Shown one piece after another: positions 32,542 to 41,563 of a DNA stretch of 64,000 nucleotides. The stretch comes from JAEYFP01 sp047602645 (GTDB lineage: Bacteria > Bacillota > Clostridia > Lachnospirales > Lachnospiraceae). Position 1 is the first letter of the stretch, and every line of letters begins with the position of its first letter. The notes under the pieces are model-generated. The model was not told the origin of the DNA. It saw only the letters and a program-made list of their open reading frames with translations, and ran no database searches. The position numbers and the translations under genes were made by a program. The stretch is taken from contig JASGGU010000007.1 of the NCBI GenBank assembly GCA_047602645.1, forward strand, positions 24,016 to 88,015, in the 5' to 3' direction.

Positions 32542-33627
32542 TTAATCACTCAGTTGATTTAAGGCCCGTACCTTATCCTGCTGTTCAAAAAGCGTGCAGC
32601 CGCCCGTATGGGCACCCGCTTGTTTTGCAATCTCTCTTAACTCAACAAAATAATCTGATTTCAGCACATCCAGAATGGGCGAAGTTTTTAAATTATATTT
32701 TGCATAGGGTGAAAACGGACATGGTTCTGCCCCACCGGCAGCATTGATATGGAAAAAGCCTCGCCCTGAGGCCAGACAACCACCCATAGCAGCTTCGTCT
32801 CCGGGAAAAGAGAGAATAATCATGTCATTCATGCTTTCTTTTAGCTCCGATACGCTGTCTGCCAGTGTATGGATGTCATCACGGCTTAATGAAAGCTGTT
32901 CCGTTCCCTCGCTGACTGGCACATATTCAACAAAGAATAGTAATCCGCAGCCCCTGTTTCGCAGTTCGAAGACGAAAGATGACTCCGTAACAAGGTGTAA
33001 GTTTTCTTTTGTAACCGTAATGGATACGCCAAACAAAACCCCTCTTTCCAACAAGCGCCTCATCGCTTCATATGCCATTGTGTAAGTGCCTTCGCCTCGG
33101 CGGCGGTCTGTTTCCACGGCAGTGCCCTCTATACTGAAAACCGGAATCACATTGCGGTTTTCAGTAAGCAATGCCAGGTTGCCATCGTCAATCATTGTTC
33201 CGTTCGTAAAGACCGGGAAAACGATATTCCGGGACTGCGCAGCGGCTTCAATGACATCACGGCGCATAAAGGGTTCTCCGCCGGCGAGCAGGATAAAGGG
33301 GATACCAAGCTGCGCTGCTTCCTCAAAGATTGCTTTCCATCTTGCAGCGCTGAGATCAGATTTTGTCAGATCGCTGCCGCAGGCTCCGTTAGCCCTCGCA
33401 TAGCATCCGGAACAATGTAAATTACACTGCGAGGCAATGCTGGCAATTAAAAACGGAGGAATATGGGTGCCCTTTTTTTCATAACTGTTCCTGATAGCGG
33501 CGCTTTTTTGGATGCATGGCAGGGTATGCGATAAAAAGGCGCGTCCTTCCCGGTCATTTATGTAATAGCGTGTTATTGTTTTCAGAAGATTTTTGATTCC
33601 ATGATTCATAAATGCGGTTAAATTCAT
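32542..33627 (-). CDS. Radical SAM protein (SPASM-like C-terminus)
   Basis: 361 aa. The cluster motif CNLHCSGC (CX3CX2C) appears at about residues 68-75, followed by ILLAGGEPFMRRDV (GGEP) and IPVFSIEGTA. C-terminal cysteines in GGCLASGRG, EPCPFSPYA and GGCTLFEQQ can bind an auxiliary cluster. It generates a 5'-deoxyadenosyl radical; the target is unknown. It overlaps the TetR gene by 4 bp (ATGA), so it is the regulator's likely target operon. Confidence 0.88.
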   Translation of the reverse strand: MNLTAFMNHGIKNLLKTITRYYINDREGRAFLSHTLPCIQKSAAIRNSYEKKGTHIPPFLIASIASQCNLHCSGCYARANGACGSDLTKSDLSAARWKAIFEEAAQLGIPFILLAGGEPFMRRDVIEAAAQSRNIVFPVFTNGTMIDDGNLALLTENRNVIPVFSIEGTAVETDRRRGEGTYTMAYEAMRRLLERGVLFGVSITVTKENLHLVTESSFVFELRNRGCGLLFFVEYVPVSEGTEQLSLSRDDIHTLADSVSELKESMNDMIILSFPGDEAAMGGCLASGRGFFHINAAGGAEPCPFSPYAKYNLKTSPILDVLKSDYFVELREIAKQAGAHTGGCTLFEQQDKVRALNQLSD

Positions 33628-34262
33628 TTTTCATCACCATTCCTAACTTGATATACGGCCGCAAACTGCTCGATGTGCCGCATCAATAGTTCCAATGCCT
33701 CTTCCTCTTTTTCCGGCATGGTGTCATATTGACAAATAAGAAAATAAAAGGGCCCGTAAAACTGTAAAGCAATAATATCAGCCGGGCCGGGCCGAAAATA
33801 TCCCCGGGCAATCATTTCTGTGAAAAGTTCGGTTTGAAACTGTATGGCTGAGTCTGTAAACCAATTGCGAAGCGTATTGGCGGCGGTACTGTTTTTGTAT
33901 TGCTCGATCATCAGCATTTTACGAAATCTGGAGGCCTTAGGATCTTTGAAAAAAAACATGAAAACCGCTTTGCAGGCTTGCTTTAACCATATCAAGTCAT
34001 TTCGCCCATAGTCTTCGGCGACCTTCTTTATTTCACCTTGGGGCAGCCGATACAAAGCGGCCGTTTCATCAAAGCGCTCATTTATTTCTTTCAGCAAAGA
34101 ATCATAGATTTCCTGCTTGCTCTTAAAGTGCTTATAGAGTGAGCTGTCTTTAATCCCCACTGCCTTTGCAATGTCTTTGACGGTTACTCCGTCATAACCG
34201 TTCGTCGAGAACAGGTTCAGCGATTCCTCCAAGATGATCTGCTTTGTATTCTTTCGTTCCAT
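33624..34262 (-). CDS. TetR-family transcriptional repressor
   Basis: 212 aa from the ATG at 34262, which has GGAGG at the right distance. The N-terminal HTH is clear: ILEESLNLFSTNGYDGVTVK, then IAKAVGIKDSSLYKHFKSKQ. The C-terminal ligand domain is helical, with WLKQACKAVFMFFF. Two palindromes directly upstream (34285-34326) are likely autoregulatory operators. Co-transcribed with the radical SAM gene. Confidence 0.92.
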   Translation of the reverse strand: MERKNTKQIILEESLNLFSTNGYDGVTVKDIAKAVGIKDSSLYKHFKSKQEIYDSLLKEINERFDETAALYRLPQGEIKKVAEDYGRNDLIWLKQACKAVFMFFFKDPKASRFRKMLMIEQYKNSTAANTLRNWFTDSAIQFQTELFTEMIARGYFRPGPADIIALQFYGPFYFLICQYDTMPEKEEEALELLMRHIEQFAAVYQVRNGDEK

Positions 34263-34284
34263 TGAGGTGCCTCCTATAATAAAA

Positions 34285-34326
34285 GCTAGCATTTACTAGC
34301 CATTATTATAGCTAGTAATTACTAGC
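34285..34326 (-). promoter_or_regulatory. Paired TetR operators
   Basis: GCTAGCATTTACTAGC (34285-34300) and the perfect palindrome GCTAGTAATTACTAGC (34311-34326), with centres 26 bp apart, in the promoter region of the TetR gene. Confidence 0.8.
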
Positions 34327-34345
34327 GTGTCAATAGTCAATTTTC

Positions 34346-34383
34346 GGAGGTTATTTTTCTTGTGTAGGAGGTTATTTTTCTTG
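34346..34383. repeat. Tandem 21-bp direct repeat
   Basis: GGAGGTTATTTTTCTTG occurs twice (34346-34362 and 34367-34383), separated by TGTA. The rest of 34384-34595 holds only a likely promoter for the PfpI gene. Confidence 0.75.
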
Positions 34384-34595
34384 CATCTATTATAGACTGT
34401 ATGCCCTTACTATGGTAAAGTTTAGTTAGCAAAAAAATGATGAGTAATTCGTAGTTGAAGTATAAGAGCATACTACGACGCGAAAACAGATGCCGGCCGC
34501 GTTAATCGTATATCGTGGATGGTCGGGCGATTAAATAAGAACCTTAAGCCGATGTAGTAAGATTATTTATAAATATGAGAAGGAGGAGAATTCCA

Positions 34596-35192
34596 ATGGA
34601 CGTAAATATCTTATTGTTTCCTGATTTTGAGACATTGGATGCTTTTGGCCCGGTTGAGGTGCTGGGAAGTATAGAGGAATATAAGCTGCGTTATATTTCA
34701 GTTCAAGGCGGAACGGTTACAAGCAGACAAGGTATGAGGATATTAACGGAGAGTGCTGAAGAGGCCGACCCTTATGGCATCCTGCTGATTCCGGGCGGGC
34801 AGGGAACACGCCCTTTAGTGAAGGATAGGGATTTTATTGAAAAGCTGTCGGACCTGGTTATGAAATCAAGGTATTGTCTTACCGTCTGCACGGGTTCGGC
34901 GCTGCTTGCAAAAACGGGACTTTTGAATAATAGAAAGGCAACATCAAATAAAAATGCTTTTGAATGGGTGAAATCAATCAACACGGATGTTTGGTGGATT
35001 GAAAAGGCCAGATGGGTTGCAGACCAAAAATATTACACATCTTCGGGTGTGTCTGCCGGAATAGACATGGCATTGGGTTTTGTGGCCGAAAGATTTGGCA
35101 GGAATAGGGCGGAGAAAATTGCCAAGCATATCGAATATATTTGGAGTTCTGATCCAAATAATGACCCATTCGCAGTAGGAGTAACTTTATGA
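34596..35192 (+). CDS. DJ-1/PfpI family protein
   Basis: 198 aa from the ATG at 34596, following AAGGAGGAG. It starts MDVNILLFPDFETLDAFGPV and has LLIPGGQGTRPL, then the nucleophile elbow LTVCTGSALLAKTGLL with the reactive Cys, and SSGVSAGIDMALGFVAERFG. This resembles the isonitrile-hydratase/AraC-amidotransferase branch of DJ-1/PfpI proteins. Overlaps the next gene by 4 bp (ATGA). Confidence 0.9.
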   Translation: MDVNILLFPDFETLDAFGPVEVLGSIEEYKLRYISVQGGTVTSRQGMRILTESAEEADPYGILLIPGGQGTRPLVKDRDFIEKLSDLVMKSRYCLTVCTGSALLAKTGLLNNRKATSNKNAFEWVKSINTDVWWIEKARWVADQKYYTSSGVSAGIDMALGFVAERFGRNRAEKIAKHIEYIWSSDPNNDPFAVGVTL

Positions 35193-36082
35193 GGACGAAC
35201 ATATATTCCAATGTAAGGCTTGCCTATTATTCCGGTACCGGAGGCACCGAGCTGGCGGCAAAGAGCTTCCAAAGACATTTGGAAACGGCAGGTTGTATAT
35301 GTACTATCGAAAAGATTACCGGCGGAAGGCGTGTAGATCAAAGTGACGGTGACCTGCTTCTTTTATTGTTTCCGGTTCATGCTTTTAACGCACCGGAGGC
35401 AGTTTATCAGTGGATTGACAGTTTGAATACGGTAAAGTGCACCCGCGCAGCAGTAATCTCTGTATCGGGAGCCGGGGATATTTGCCCCAACACAGCGTGC
35501 CGGGTCAGCAGCATCAAGCGGTTAACAAAGAAGGGCTACCTTGTTGTCTATGAGAAAATGATTGTGATGCCGTCCAATTGGGTTGTTCCCGCGCCAAGTC
35601 CATTGCCCTATCTGCTGGTACAGGCATTACCGGCAGCGGTTGAGAGAATCTCATGCGAGCTGCTGTCAGGTGTCTGTAAAAGCAGCAAGCCGTTATGGAT
35701 TGACAGATTTTTTTCTGTGATGGGAAGGCTGGAAACTTTAGGAGGACACTTCTGGGGGCGCCGGATAGAGGTACTGGAGCACTGCACCAAATGCGGCTGG
35801 TGCGCAAGTCACTGTCCGGCCGGTAATATTACGATGATGAATGGAAGACCAATGTTTGGTAATCAATGCCATTTCTGTTTGAAATGTATTTATGGTTGTC
35901 CAAGTAAGGCGTTGCAGCCGGGAATCTTTAAATTTGTCATAATACAAGAAGGATACTGTTTACGGGATATTGCAGAAAATCTTCCGGAAAACCTACAGGT
36001 GCCTGTTAAAGATTTAAAGGTTGGAATCTTCTGGCTGGGGGTTAAAAAGTATTTGCTTTCGTTAGAAAGAACTTGTAATTGA
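35189..36082 (+). CDS. EFR1-family flavodoxin-ferredoxin protein
   Basis: 297 aa. The N-terminal flavodoxin-like part starts RLAYYSGTGGTELAAKSF; the C-terminal part carries two [4Fe-4S] motifs, CTKCGWCASHCP and CHFCLKCIYGCP. The fusion order is that of EFR1 family ferredoxins in anaerobic Firmicutes, thought to move electrons. Translationally coupled to the PfpI gene, so the pair probably works together. Confidence 0.9.
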   Translation: MRTNIYSNVRLAYYSGTGGTELAAKSFQRHLETAGCICTIEKITGGRRVDQSDGDLLLLLFPVHAFNAPEAVYQWIDSLNTVKCTRAAVISVSGAGDICPNTACRVSSIKRLTKKGYLVVYEKMIVMPSNWVVPAPSPLPYLLVQALPAAVERISCELLSGVCKSSKPLWIDRFFSVMGRLETLGGHFWGRRIEVLEHCTKCGWCASHCPAGNITMMNGRPMFGNQCHFCLKCIYGCPSKALQPGIFKFVIIQEGYCLRDIAENLPENLQVPVKDLKVGIFWLGVKKYLLSLERTCN

Positions 36083-36144
36083 ATCTTAAATAAACATCAT
36101 GAAAAATTAATAAGATTATTACCATGAAATTGGGGGAGGAAAAT

Positions 36145-36852
36145 ATGACAAAAAAACAATTATCGGAGGAGCAGCGAAAGTTAGAAGCGGATCTGTGGGC
36201 GATTGCTCTTATTTCTTTGGGGATTCTTGGAGTCTATATATTTTTTCAAAATCAGGTTGCCGCGGTTATAAAGGATAGCGGCATTCATATCCTCCTGCGT
36301 GTACTTTTAGGTGCCGTATTTCAATTTGGTCTGGCAGGATTTGGTATTGTTGTTGTAGCGATTTTCAGAAAGGAAAATCTCCTGGCTTATGGTCTGAATA
36401 AAAAAAGGGCGTTTTTATCCATTTTTCTGTGTTCTTTATGCTTTGTTCCCTATCTTGTTTTTATGCTGCTGACAGGGCAAATAACAAGCTACTTACCTTT
36501 TCAATCTGTTTGGACGACTCAAGCCGTATTATTAAGCGGCTTTCCGGTAAATATGATCGGAATGCTGATAACCGCTGTTGCGTGGGGGTTCTTTGAAGGC
36601 TTCAATTATGTTGTAATCAGCGAAAAAATAAATCGGCGGTATCCCGGCAAGAATAGATGGCTTAATTGGGGCGCTATTGTCTGTACTGTACTTTGCATCC
36701 TTATTCATGGTGCAATCGGAGTGACCGCCGAAGGAATAGTTGAAATGCTTACCATAGTTATCATTGTGTATGGTATGCTGATGGTAAAAGAATTCACCGG
36801 AAATGCATGGGGCTGCGTAGTTCTCTTTGTGTTTTTCTGGAATGCATTTTAG
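36145..36852 (+). CDS. Multi-pass membrane protein, unknown function
   Basis: 235 aa from the ATG at 36145 after GGGGGAGGA. About seven membrane segments are visible (ALISLGILGVYIFF, LLRVLLGAVFQFGLAGFGIV, SIFLCSLCFVPYLVFML, NMIGMLITAVAWGFFEGF, WGAIVCTVLCILIHG, MLTIVIIVYGML, WGCVVLFVFFW). WGFFEGFNYVVISEKIN and a later HGA hint at CPBP-type intramembrane proteases, but the match is weak. No clear operon partner. Confidence 0.7.
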   Translation: MTKKQLSEEQRKLEADLWAIALISLGILGVYIFFQNQVAAVIKDSGIHILLRVLLGAVFQFGLAGFGIVVVAIFRKENLLAYGLNKKRAFLSIFLCSLCFVPYLVFMLLTGQITSYLPFQSVWTTQAVLLSGFPVNMIGMLITAVAWGFFEGFNYVVISEKINRRYPGKNRWLNWGAIVCTVLCILIHGAIGVTAEGIVEMLTIVIIVYGMLMVKEFTGNAWGCVVLFVFFWNAF

Positions 36853-36890
36853 CATTACCTTTGTAAATAGCATTCTCAGGAGGATTTTAT

Positions 36891-37415
36891 ATGGCTGTTT
36901 ATCATGTGAAAGAGAAGGAGACTATTGTGCCGTTGCTCGCAGGGTGGCAAGAAACCTTTATTTGGTCATGTCTGCAGAATTGCATGGGTGAGGCATATAC
37001 CGATAACTTGAAAAATCCTCAATCCGCCGAAATTATGCTTGGGGATTTTTGTTTCTTTGCCGGTAATGTCAATCACGAGTTAATGTGTAATAAGCCCGCT
37101 AATCATAATTCTGAATTTATTATTATGATTCCGCAGAACAAGGAATGGGAAAAGGCGATAGAACTTATGCTTGTTGCAGGGGCGTATTCCTATGCCTTTT
37201 ATAAAGGCGGAATTGAAGTGGAAATTGACACCAAAGAAGAGGAGCGCCGCAAGGGTCTGGCTTTAGTTTGCGCTGTAAAATTAATAATGGAGTGTTTGGA
37301 AAGAGGCTTATATCCAAGCTGGGATGCGCATAACAAAGAATCACTCGCGTTGGCTGAAAAGCTCGGGTATGTGTTTGACAAAAAATACCCGGCCTATGAA
37401 ATCATCGGCTTTTAA
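36891..37415 (+). CDS. GNAT family acetyltransferase (PF12746 type)
   Basis: 174 aa; CAGGAGG before the ATG. LLAGWQETFIWSCLQNCMGE, GDFCFFAGNV and the C-terminal DTKEEERRKGLALVCAVKLI, then YPSWDAHNKESLALAEKLGY, fit the GNAT_acetyltran group. The last segment is the acetyl-CoA-binding side (EERRKGLA in place of the usual Q/R-X-X-G-X-G/A). Substrate unknown. Confidence 0.88.
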   Translation: MAVYHVKEKETIVPLLAGWQETFIWSCLQNCMGEAYTDNLKNPQSAEIMLGDFCFFAGNVNHELMCNKPANHNSEFIIMIPQNKEWEKAIELMLVAGAYSYAFYKGGIEVEIDTKEEERRKGLALVCAVKLIMECLERGLYPSWDAHNKESLALAEKLGYVFDKKYPAYEIIGF

Positions 37416-37539
37416 GATAAGCCGTTTTTCAAAAAAAATTTTAATATTGCAACAGTATGCAGTTCTCATTTGTATATAATATAGAACCATAAAAATGGTA
37501 TCTACATCAAACTGAATGACGAAAGGAATGATAAGAATC

Positions 37540-38055
37540 ATGAAAAAAATGATTGCTATTGTATTATGTGCCGTTATGGCACTTCCTCTTACTGCCTGCG
37601 GCGATGATCCTGCGGAAGTTAAGGAAGCCCCTACCCAACAATCCGAAAGCGAGGAAATTCCAAATCCTTTTTTAGTCTGTGAAACAATAGCGGATGCCGA
37701 AAAGCTGGCAGGGTTTCCGGTGATCTCTCCGCAGTATATTCCGGAGGGCTATTCACAGACTTCCATTGAAGCTGTTGAGAATGAGATGGTACAGATTTTT
37801 TATGAAAACGGCAAGGATCAGATAGTTTTCCGTCAGGCGAAAGGTAGTGATGACATCAGCGGCGACTATAATGAGTATGCTGAACGCAATGTCATAAATG
37901 TCGGAGATTTACAAGTGACGACGAGAGGGAATGACGGCAAAGTAAATGTTGCGACCTGGACAGACGGAGACTATACCTATGCGATTTCGGTTGGTTTTGA
38001 TGAGATGGGTATTGATTCGGCCGTGATCAGTGATCTGATCAGTGGTATTCAATAG
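37540..38055 (+). CDS. Lipoprotein with DUF4367-like domain
   Basis: About 171 aa from the ATG at 37540. Signal peptide with lipobox LPLTACG. The mature domain (PQYIPEGYSQTSIEAVENEM, GSDDISGDYNEY, TRGNDGKVNVATWTDGDY) closely parallels the extracellular part of the anti-sigma factor encoded two genes downstream. It precedes the ECF gene by 30 bp. Inferred: an extracytoplasmic partner or decoy in the same signalling unit. Confidence 0.82.
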   Translation: MKKMIAIVLCAVMALPLTACGDDPAEVKEAPTQQSESEEIPNPFLVCETIADAEKLAGFPVISPQYIPEGYSQTSIEAVENEMVQIFYENGKDQIVFRQAKGSDDISGDYNEYAERNVINVGDLQVTTRGNDGKVNVATWTDGDYTYAISVGFDEMGIDSAVISDLISGIQ

Positions 38056-38085
38056 AAAAACATCAATCACAAGGGAGGTGACCGG

Positions 38086-38718
38086 ATGGTCAATGTATAT
38101 AAATTGCAAAGGCGCCTTTTGGATATGATGCCCTTTATTAAGAGCGTAATCTATAATTTGGTTCGCCTGATAGTTTCATCTGCGGAGCAGGAAGGCGGCA
38201 AAAATGTCATTTTCATGCAGAATGCGCTGCATGCCGCACAGATTAATGAGCAGGCTGAGCAGTTGATGAAAAATTACGGAAACAGCGTTCTGCGTCTTGC
38301 CTATTCCTATCTCCATAATATGAGTGATGCCGAGGATGTATTGCAGGATACGCTGATACAGTTCCTTAAAACACAGCCGCAATTTAAAAACAATATCCAT
38401 GAAAAAGCATGGTTTTTGCGCGTCGCAATTAATATTAGTAAAAACAAGTCAGTCTACAATAAAATCCGGGCAGCCGATGAACTAAGCGAAACGTTGTCCG
38501 CCGCTGAGGAGGCTGATTTGGCTTTTGTATGGGAGGCTGTTAAGCAATTGCCGACAAAATATAGGGAGGTAGTTCACCTTTATTATCACGAGGGATACAA
38601 TACGGTTCAAATTGCCTCGCTGTTGTCTAAAAAAGAGGCAACCATCCGCTCATTGCTTCAAAGAGCCAGAATGATGCTCAGGGAAGTATTGAAGGAGGTG
38701 TATGACTTTGAAGAATAG
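38086..38718 (+). CDS. ECF-type RNA polymerase sigma factor
   Basis: 210 aa from an ATG after GGGAGGTGA. Region 2: LRLAYSYLHNMSDAEDVLQD, then FLKTQ and KAWFLRVAINISKNK. Region 4: LPTKYREVVHLYYHEGYNTV, then IASLLSKKEATIRSLLQRAR. The first 45-50 residues are an extra N-terminal stretch not usual in the family; a shorter start at about 38215 is possible. The stop overlaps the start of the anti-sigma gene. Confidence 0.9.
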   Translation: MVNVYKLQRRLLDMMPFIKSVIYNLVRLIVSSAEQEGGKNVIFMQNALHAAQINEQAEQLMKNYGNSVLRLAYSYLHNMSDAEDVLQDTLIQFLKTQPQFKNNIHEKAWFLRVAINISKNKSVYNKIRAADELSETLSAAEEADLAFVWEAVKQLPTKYREVVHLYYHEGYNTVQIASLLSKKEATIRSLLQRARMMLREVLKEVYDFEE

Positions 38719-39343
38719 ATATGATAAAGCAATGAAATATATTGAGGTCACAAAGGATATGCGGGATAGGATTTTAGCCGATATCAGTCATCTTGATTTA
38801 AATAAAGCTTCTTCAAAGACGGCTCTTTATTCTAAGTACAAAAAGTATTTGCCCGTGGCTGCCTGTTTTTTAGTTTTGATTGTGGGCGCAGTGATTGTTC
38901 GTGATACTTTCCATTTGTCTGAGACGCCTCCGCTTCAACAGATCCCTGATCAGGCGGTTCCCGATATTGTAACATATAATTCTGCCGATGAGTTATCTGA
39001 TGCCGTAGGTTTTGAGATAAAAGAAGTGCAAGATCCGCCCTTCGCTATTGAATCTGTAGATTATATTTCTTACTGGGGAGAGCTTGCACAAATAGAATAC
39101 ATCGGTTCAGCCAACACCCTTTTATTGAGAATGGCTCCAGGTGTTGAAGATGTCAGCGGATACTATGGAGAATTCACCGATGTAGAAAACCATGTAATAA
39201 ATGGCTGCAACTTCACGATTAAAGGAAATGATAATCAATATATTCTTGCTGTATGGCAAAATGACGGGTACTCCTATTCGGTACAAATGCTTGAATCAGT
39301 TTCGAAAGAGGAAATTCTTGCGGCAGTGCAAAGTATAAAATAA
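38702..39343 (+). CDS. Membrane-anchored anti-sigma factor with DUF4367-like sensor domain
   Basis: 213 aa; GAAGGAGGTG before the ATG. A short cytoplasmic N-terminus is followed by one membrane helix (LPVAACFLVLIVGAVIV, residues about 51-67). The extracellular domain is similar to the upstream lipoprotein (GVEDVSGYYGEFTDVENHVI; FTIKGNDNQYILAVWQNDGY). It overlaps the ECF gene by 17 bp, the usual arrangement for an anti-sigma factor. Confidence 0.82.
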   Translation: MTLKNRYDKAMKYIEVTKDMRDRILADISHLDLNKASSKTALYSKYKKYLPVAACFLVLIVGAVIVRDTFHLSETPPLQQIPDQAVPDIVTYNSADELSDAVGFEIKEVQDPPFAIESVDYISYWGELAQIEYIGSANTLLLRMAPGVEDVSGYYGEFTDVENHVINGCNFTIKGNDNQYILAVWQNDGYSYSVQMLESVSKEEILAAVQSIK

Positions 39344-39375
39344 TTAAACTTTAGAATCAGGATGTTGGCGTAATT

Positions 39376-39516
39376 TTACTGCGGATGCTTAGTGGGATAG
39401 CCGTTGCCCTGCAGGTCGGTGTTTGTGTCCTTGCCTGGGGTTTTCCGGGGCCGGCTGCTTTCCCATACGCCATCAGGCATCGACTTGATGGGTTTATTTT
39501 TATCAGGTTCTTTCAT
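39376..39516 (-). CDS. 46-aa hydrophilic small protein
   Basis: The ATG at 39516 follows AAGGAGAAATTCCATC. The protein begins MKEPDKNKPIKSMPDGVWES and ends TDLQGNGYPTKHPQ. It is rich in Lys, Pro and Asp, without a membrane segment. No family is recognised, but the ribosome-binding site and compact frame support it. It converges with the anti-sigma gene. Confidence 0.65.
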   Translation of the reverse strand: MKEPDKNKPIKSMPDGVWESSRPRKTPGKDTNTDLQGNGYPTKHPQ

Positions 39517-39634
39517 GATGGAATTTCTCCTTGCGTTTTTATTTAGTATTGCAAAATTTTTAGAAGAATATGCATGACATAACCATCACAACACAGAGGA
39601 AGTCGTTGTACCATCAATTAGCAAGATAATCATT

Positions 39635-41560
39635 TTATAAATTTTGCTTGCTTAACAATTTTAGTGGTTCGCTTTTCAAATTACTATTTATGTTAATGAG
39701 TGCAATAAAAAGGGCGAGTGCGACGACCAGTGCACCAGTTATAATATTAGTTGCGATTCCGTGAGGCGTTGTCGTAATTTGCACTTCAGTGGCAGAATTT
39801 CCTGAATCTATCCAGTTACTATATTCCGTACTAAATATTGGCTCCTGAGATTGCCCGGAAAGCTGTTCCATAGTGCTTTGTGAAAGAGAATATCCTATTG
39901 TGTTTCCAAGAATACTTCCCAATAGGACAATAATCAGAATACCGGAAAGCAGGGAGGTGGTACACAGTAATTTTCCCATTCCTAAAGAACGTTCTATAGC
40001 CGTGCGCTTTATTTGCTTGCCAATAAATAAGTTGCTGAAAAACAGGAGAATCAATATGGTAATAAGGGTGCCTGTTATAAACATTGCTAATGCAATTTGC
40101 TTAATCTGATCAAGCCCCTCTTTTAATTGCGTATAACCTTTGTCATAAAAGGTTATCTCCAGTCCGGAAATCCCCTGCTTCTCCCACTCTTTCATAAATT
40201 TATCAATAGTACCGTTTGAGATCTGAAAGACTGTATTGTATCCCATCATGGGACCATAATCCAAAATATTATTTGCATCACTATTTTTGATAGAAGCAGC
40301 AGGTATAACTACTCCGTAGCCCGCCATATCATATCCGGAAGAGCGGGATGCTTTATTAATTTCATTATAGATGCCAACAACTAAATAGCTTTTTTCCTCA
40401 AAAATGTCATAGCACTGTCCCTGTGCATTAAGTAAATGATTAGGATTTCCCAGAGGAAGGCTGTCAGGCGGGAAATCGCGGCTGGCGGAATCACGGTAGT
40501 CAGCATAATATAACGGAAGGGGGAGCCTGTTTCCAATTTTATATCCATTAATTTTTGCAAATTCTTGACTGATTAGACAAACTTGCTGCCCATTTTGATA
40601 TTCTTCGGAGGAGATATCTCGCCCCTCCTGAATCGTGGCATTACCATTATAAAAAGACATAAGCAATTGAGTGCTCTCTGTTGGAATCACCGGAATGGTA
40701 TGCTCAGCCATTTCCATTGCCTTGGCCAGTTGTAACCAGCGTTTACCTTGGGGCGTTTCATAAAAGCCATCTGTTACAATATCCCATCTTGTTTGCATCG
40801 GCAGGACATCCGGAATCAACTGCCCGTCTTGTGTATATTGAGAGGAAAGGACATAGTTGGAATCGCAGCTGCGCGGAAAGTATTCACCGACAAGCCTATC
40901 GGCTCCGGTATGGGTCTTTTTCCATTGAATATGGGATATTCCCCATTCCAAGGCCATTATGTATGTGGTATCCTTGTGTAGCGTAGGTGGATTGGGGTTA
41001 TAATGGTCGCAATATAAAATTGTTTCCCAATCCTGCACGGATCTTCCGGCAGTTCCGTTCAGTCCATACAATTCCCTTACAAGCTTTAGTTCAACCGGCT
41101 CTGAGGGAACACAATCCTTTATTGGGGTCACTTCTAGAATAGGGAATCTATCTCTCGTTTGTGCAATAAGATTAATATAGAAATCATCCCGATAGGTAAA
41201 ATCCGGGTGATATGCGCCATAATAGGGCATTCGTGTGGGAGCATAGATATAATTTGCATCGTCAAAATGTAATGTATCTACAGGTATAATTTTATTGTAT
41301 TTGTTGACCGTGCCTGTTGAAACCAGTTCTTTTTTTTCGGCACTCCATAGCTCTGTCTGCGTTGTCTCGTCAGGAATTTGCTGCACAGTTCCTATTGTGA
41401 TAAATACATCCTCAAGCCGTTTAATATTCTGTTCACTCATCATAAATAAGCCTGCACCTAGCGACAGTAATGCAGCCGCAAGTGTAATCAGCAGTAAAAA
41501 AAGTAGTGAACGCACCGGTGTACGCAATAGCTGCCGAAGACTTTTTGATATAACTACCAT
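39635..41560 (-). CDS. FtsX/MacB-type ABC transporter permease (long)
   Basis: 641 aa. One N-terminal membrane helix (LFLLLITLAAALLSLGAGLF), a large extracellular domain (residues about 45-485), then three C-terminal helices (IALAMFITGTLITILILLFF; LLSGILIIVLLGSILGNTIG; IITGALVVALALFIALI). This is the MacB/FtsX topology. It is 3 bp from the ATPase gene and, with the second permease, forms an ABC system for efflux or extracellular signalling rather than import. Confidence 0.88.
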   Translation of the reverse strand: MVVISKSLRQLLRTPVRSLLFLLLITLAAALLSLGAGLFMMSEQNIKRLEDVFITIGTVQQIPDETTQTELWSAEKKELVSTGTVNKYNKIIPVDTLHFDDANYIYAPTRMPYYGAYHPDFTYRDDFYINLIAQTRDRFPILEVTPIKDCVPSEPVELKLVRELYGLNGTAGRSVQDWETILYCDHYNPNPPTLHKDTTYIMALEWGISHIQWKKTHTGADRLVGEYFPRSCDSNYVLSSQYTQDGQLIPDVLPMQTRWDIVTDGFYETPQGKRWLQLAKAMEMAEHTIPVIPTESTQLLMSFYNGNATIQEGRDISSEEYQNGQQVCLISQEFAKINGYKIGNRLPLPLYYADYRDSASRDFPPDSLPLGNPNHLLNAQGQCYDIFEEKSYLVVGIYNEINKASRSSGYDMAGYGVVIPAASIKNSDANNILDYGPMMGYNTVFQISNGTIDKFMKEWEKQGISGLEITFYDKGYTQLKEGLDQIKQIALAMFITGTLITILILLFFSNLFIGKQIKRTAIERSLGMGKLLCTTSLLSGILIIVLLGSILGNTIGYSLSQSTMEQLSGQSQEPIFSTEYSNWIDSGNSATEVQITTTPHGIATNIITGALVVALALFIALININSNLKSEPLKLLSKQNL

Positions 41561-41563
41561 AAT

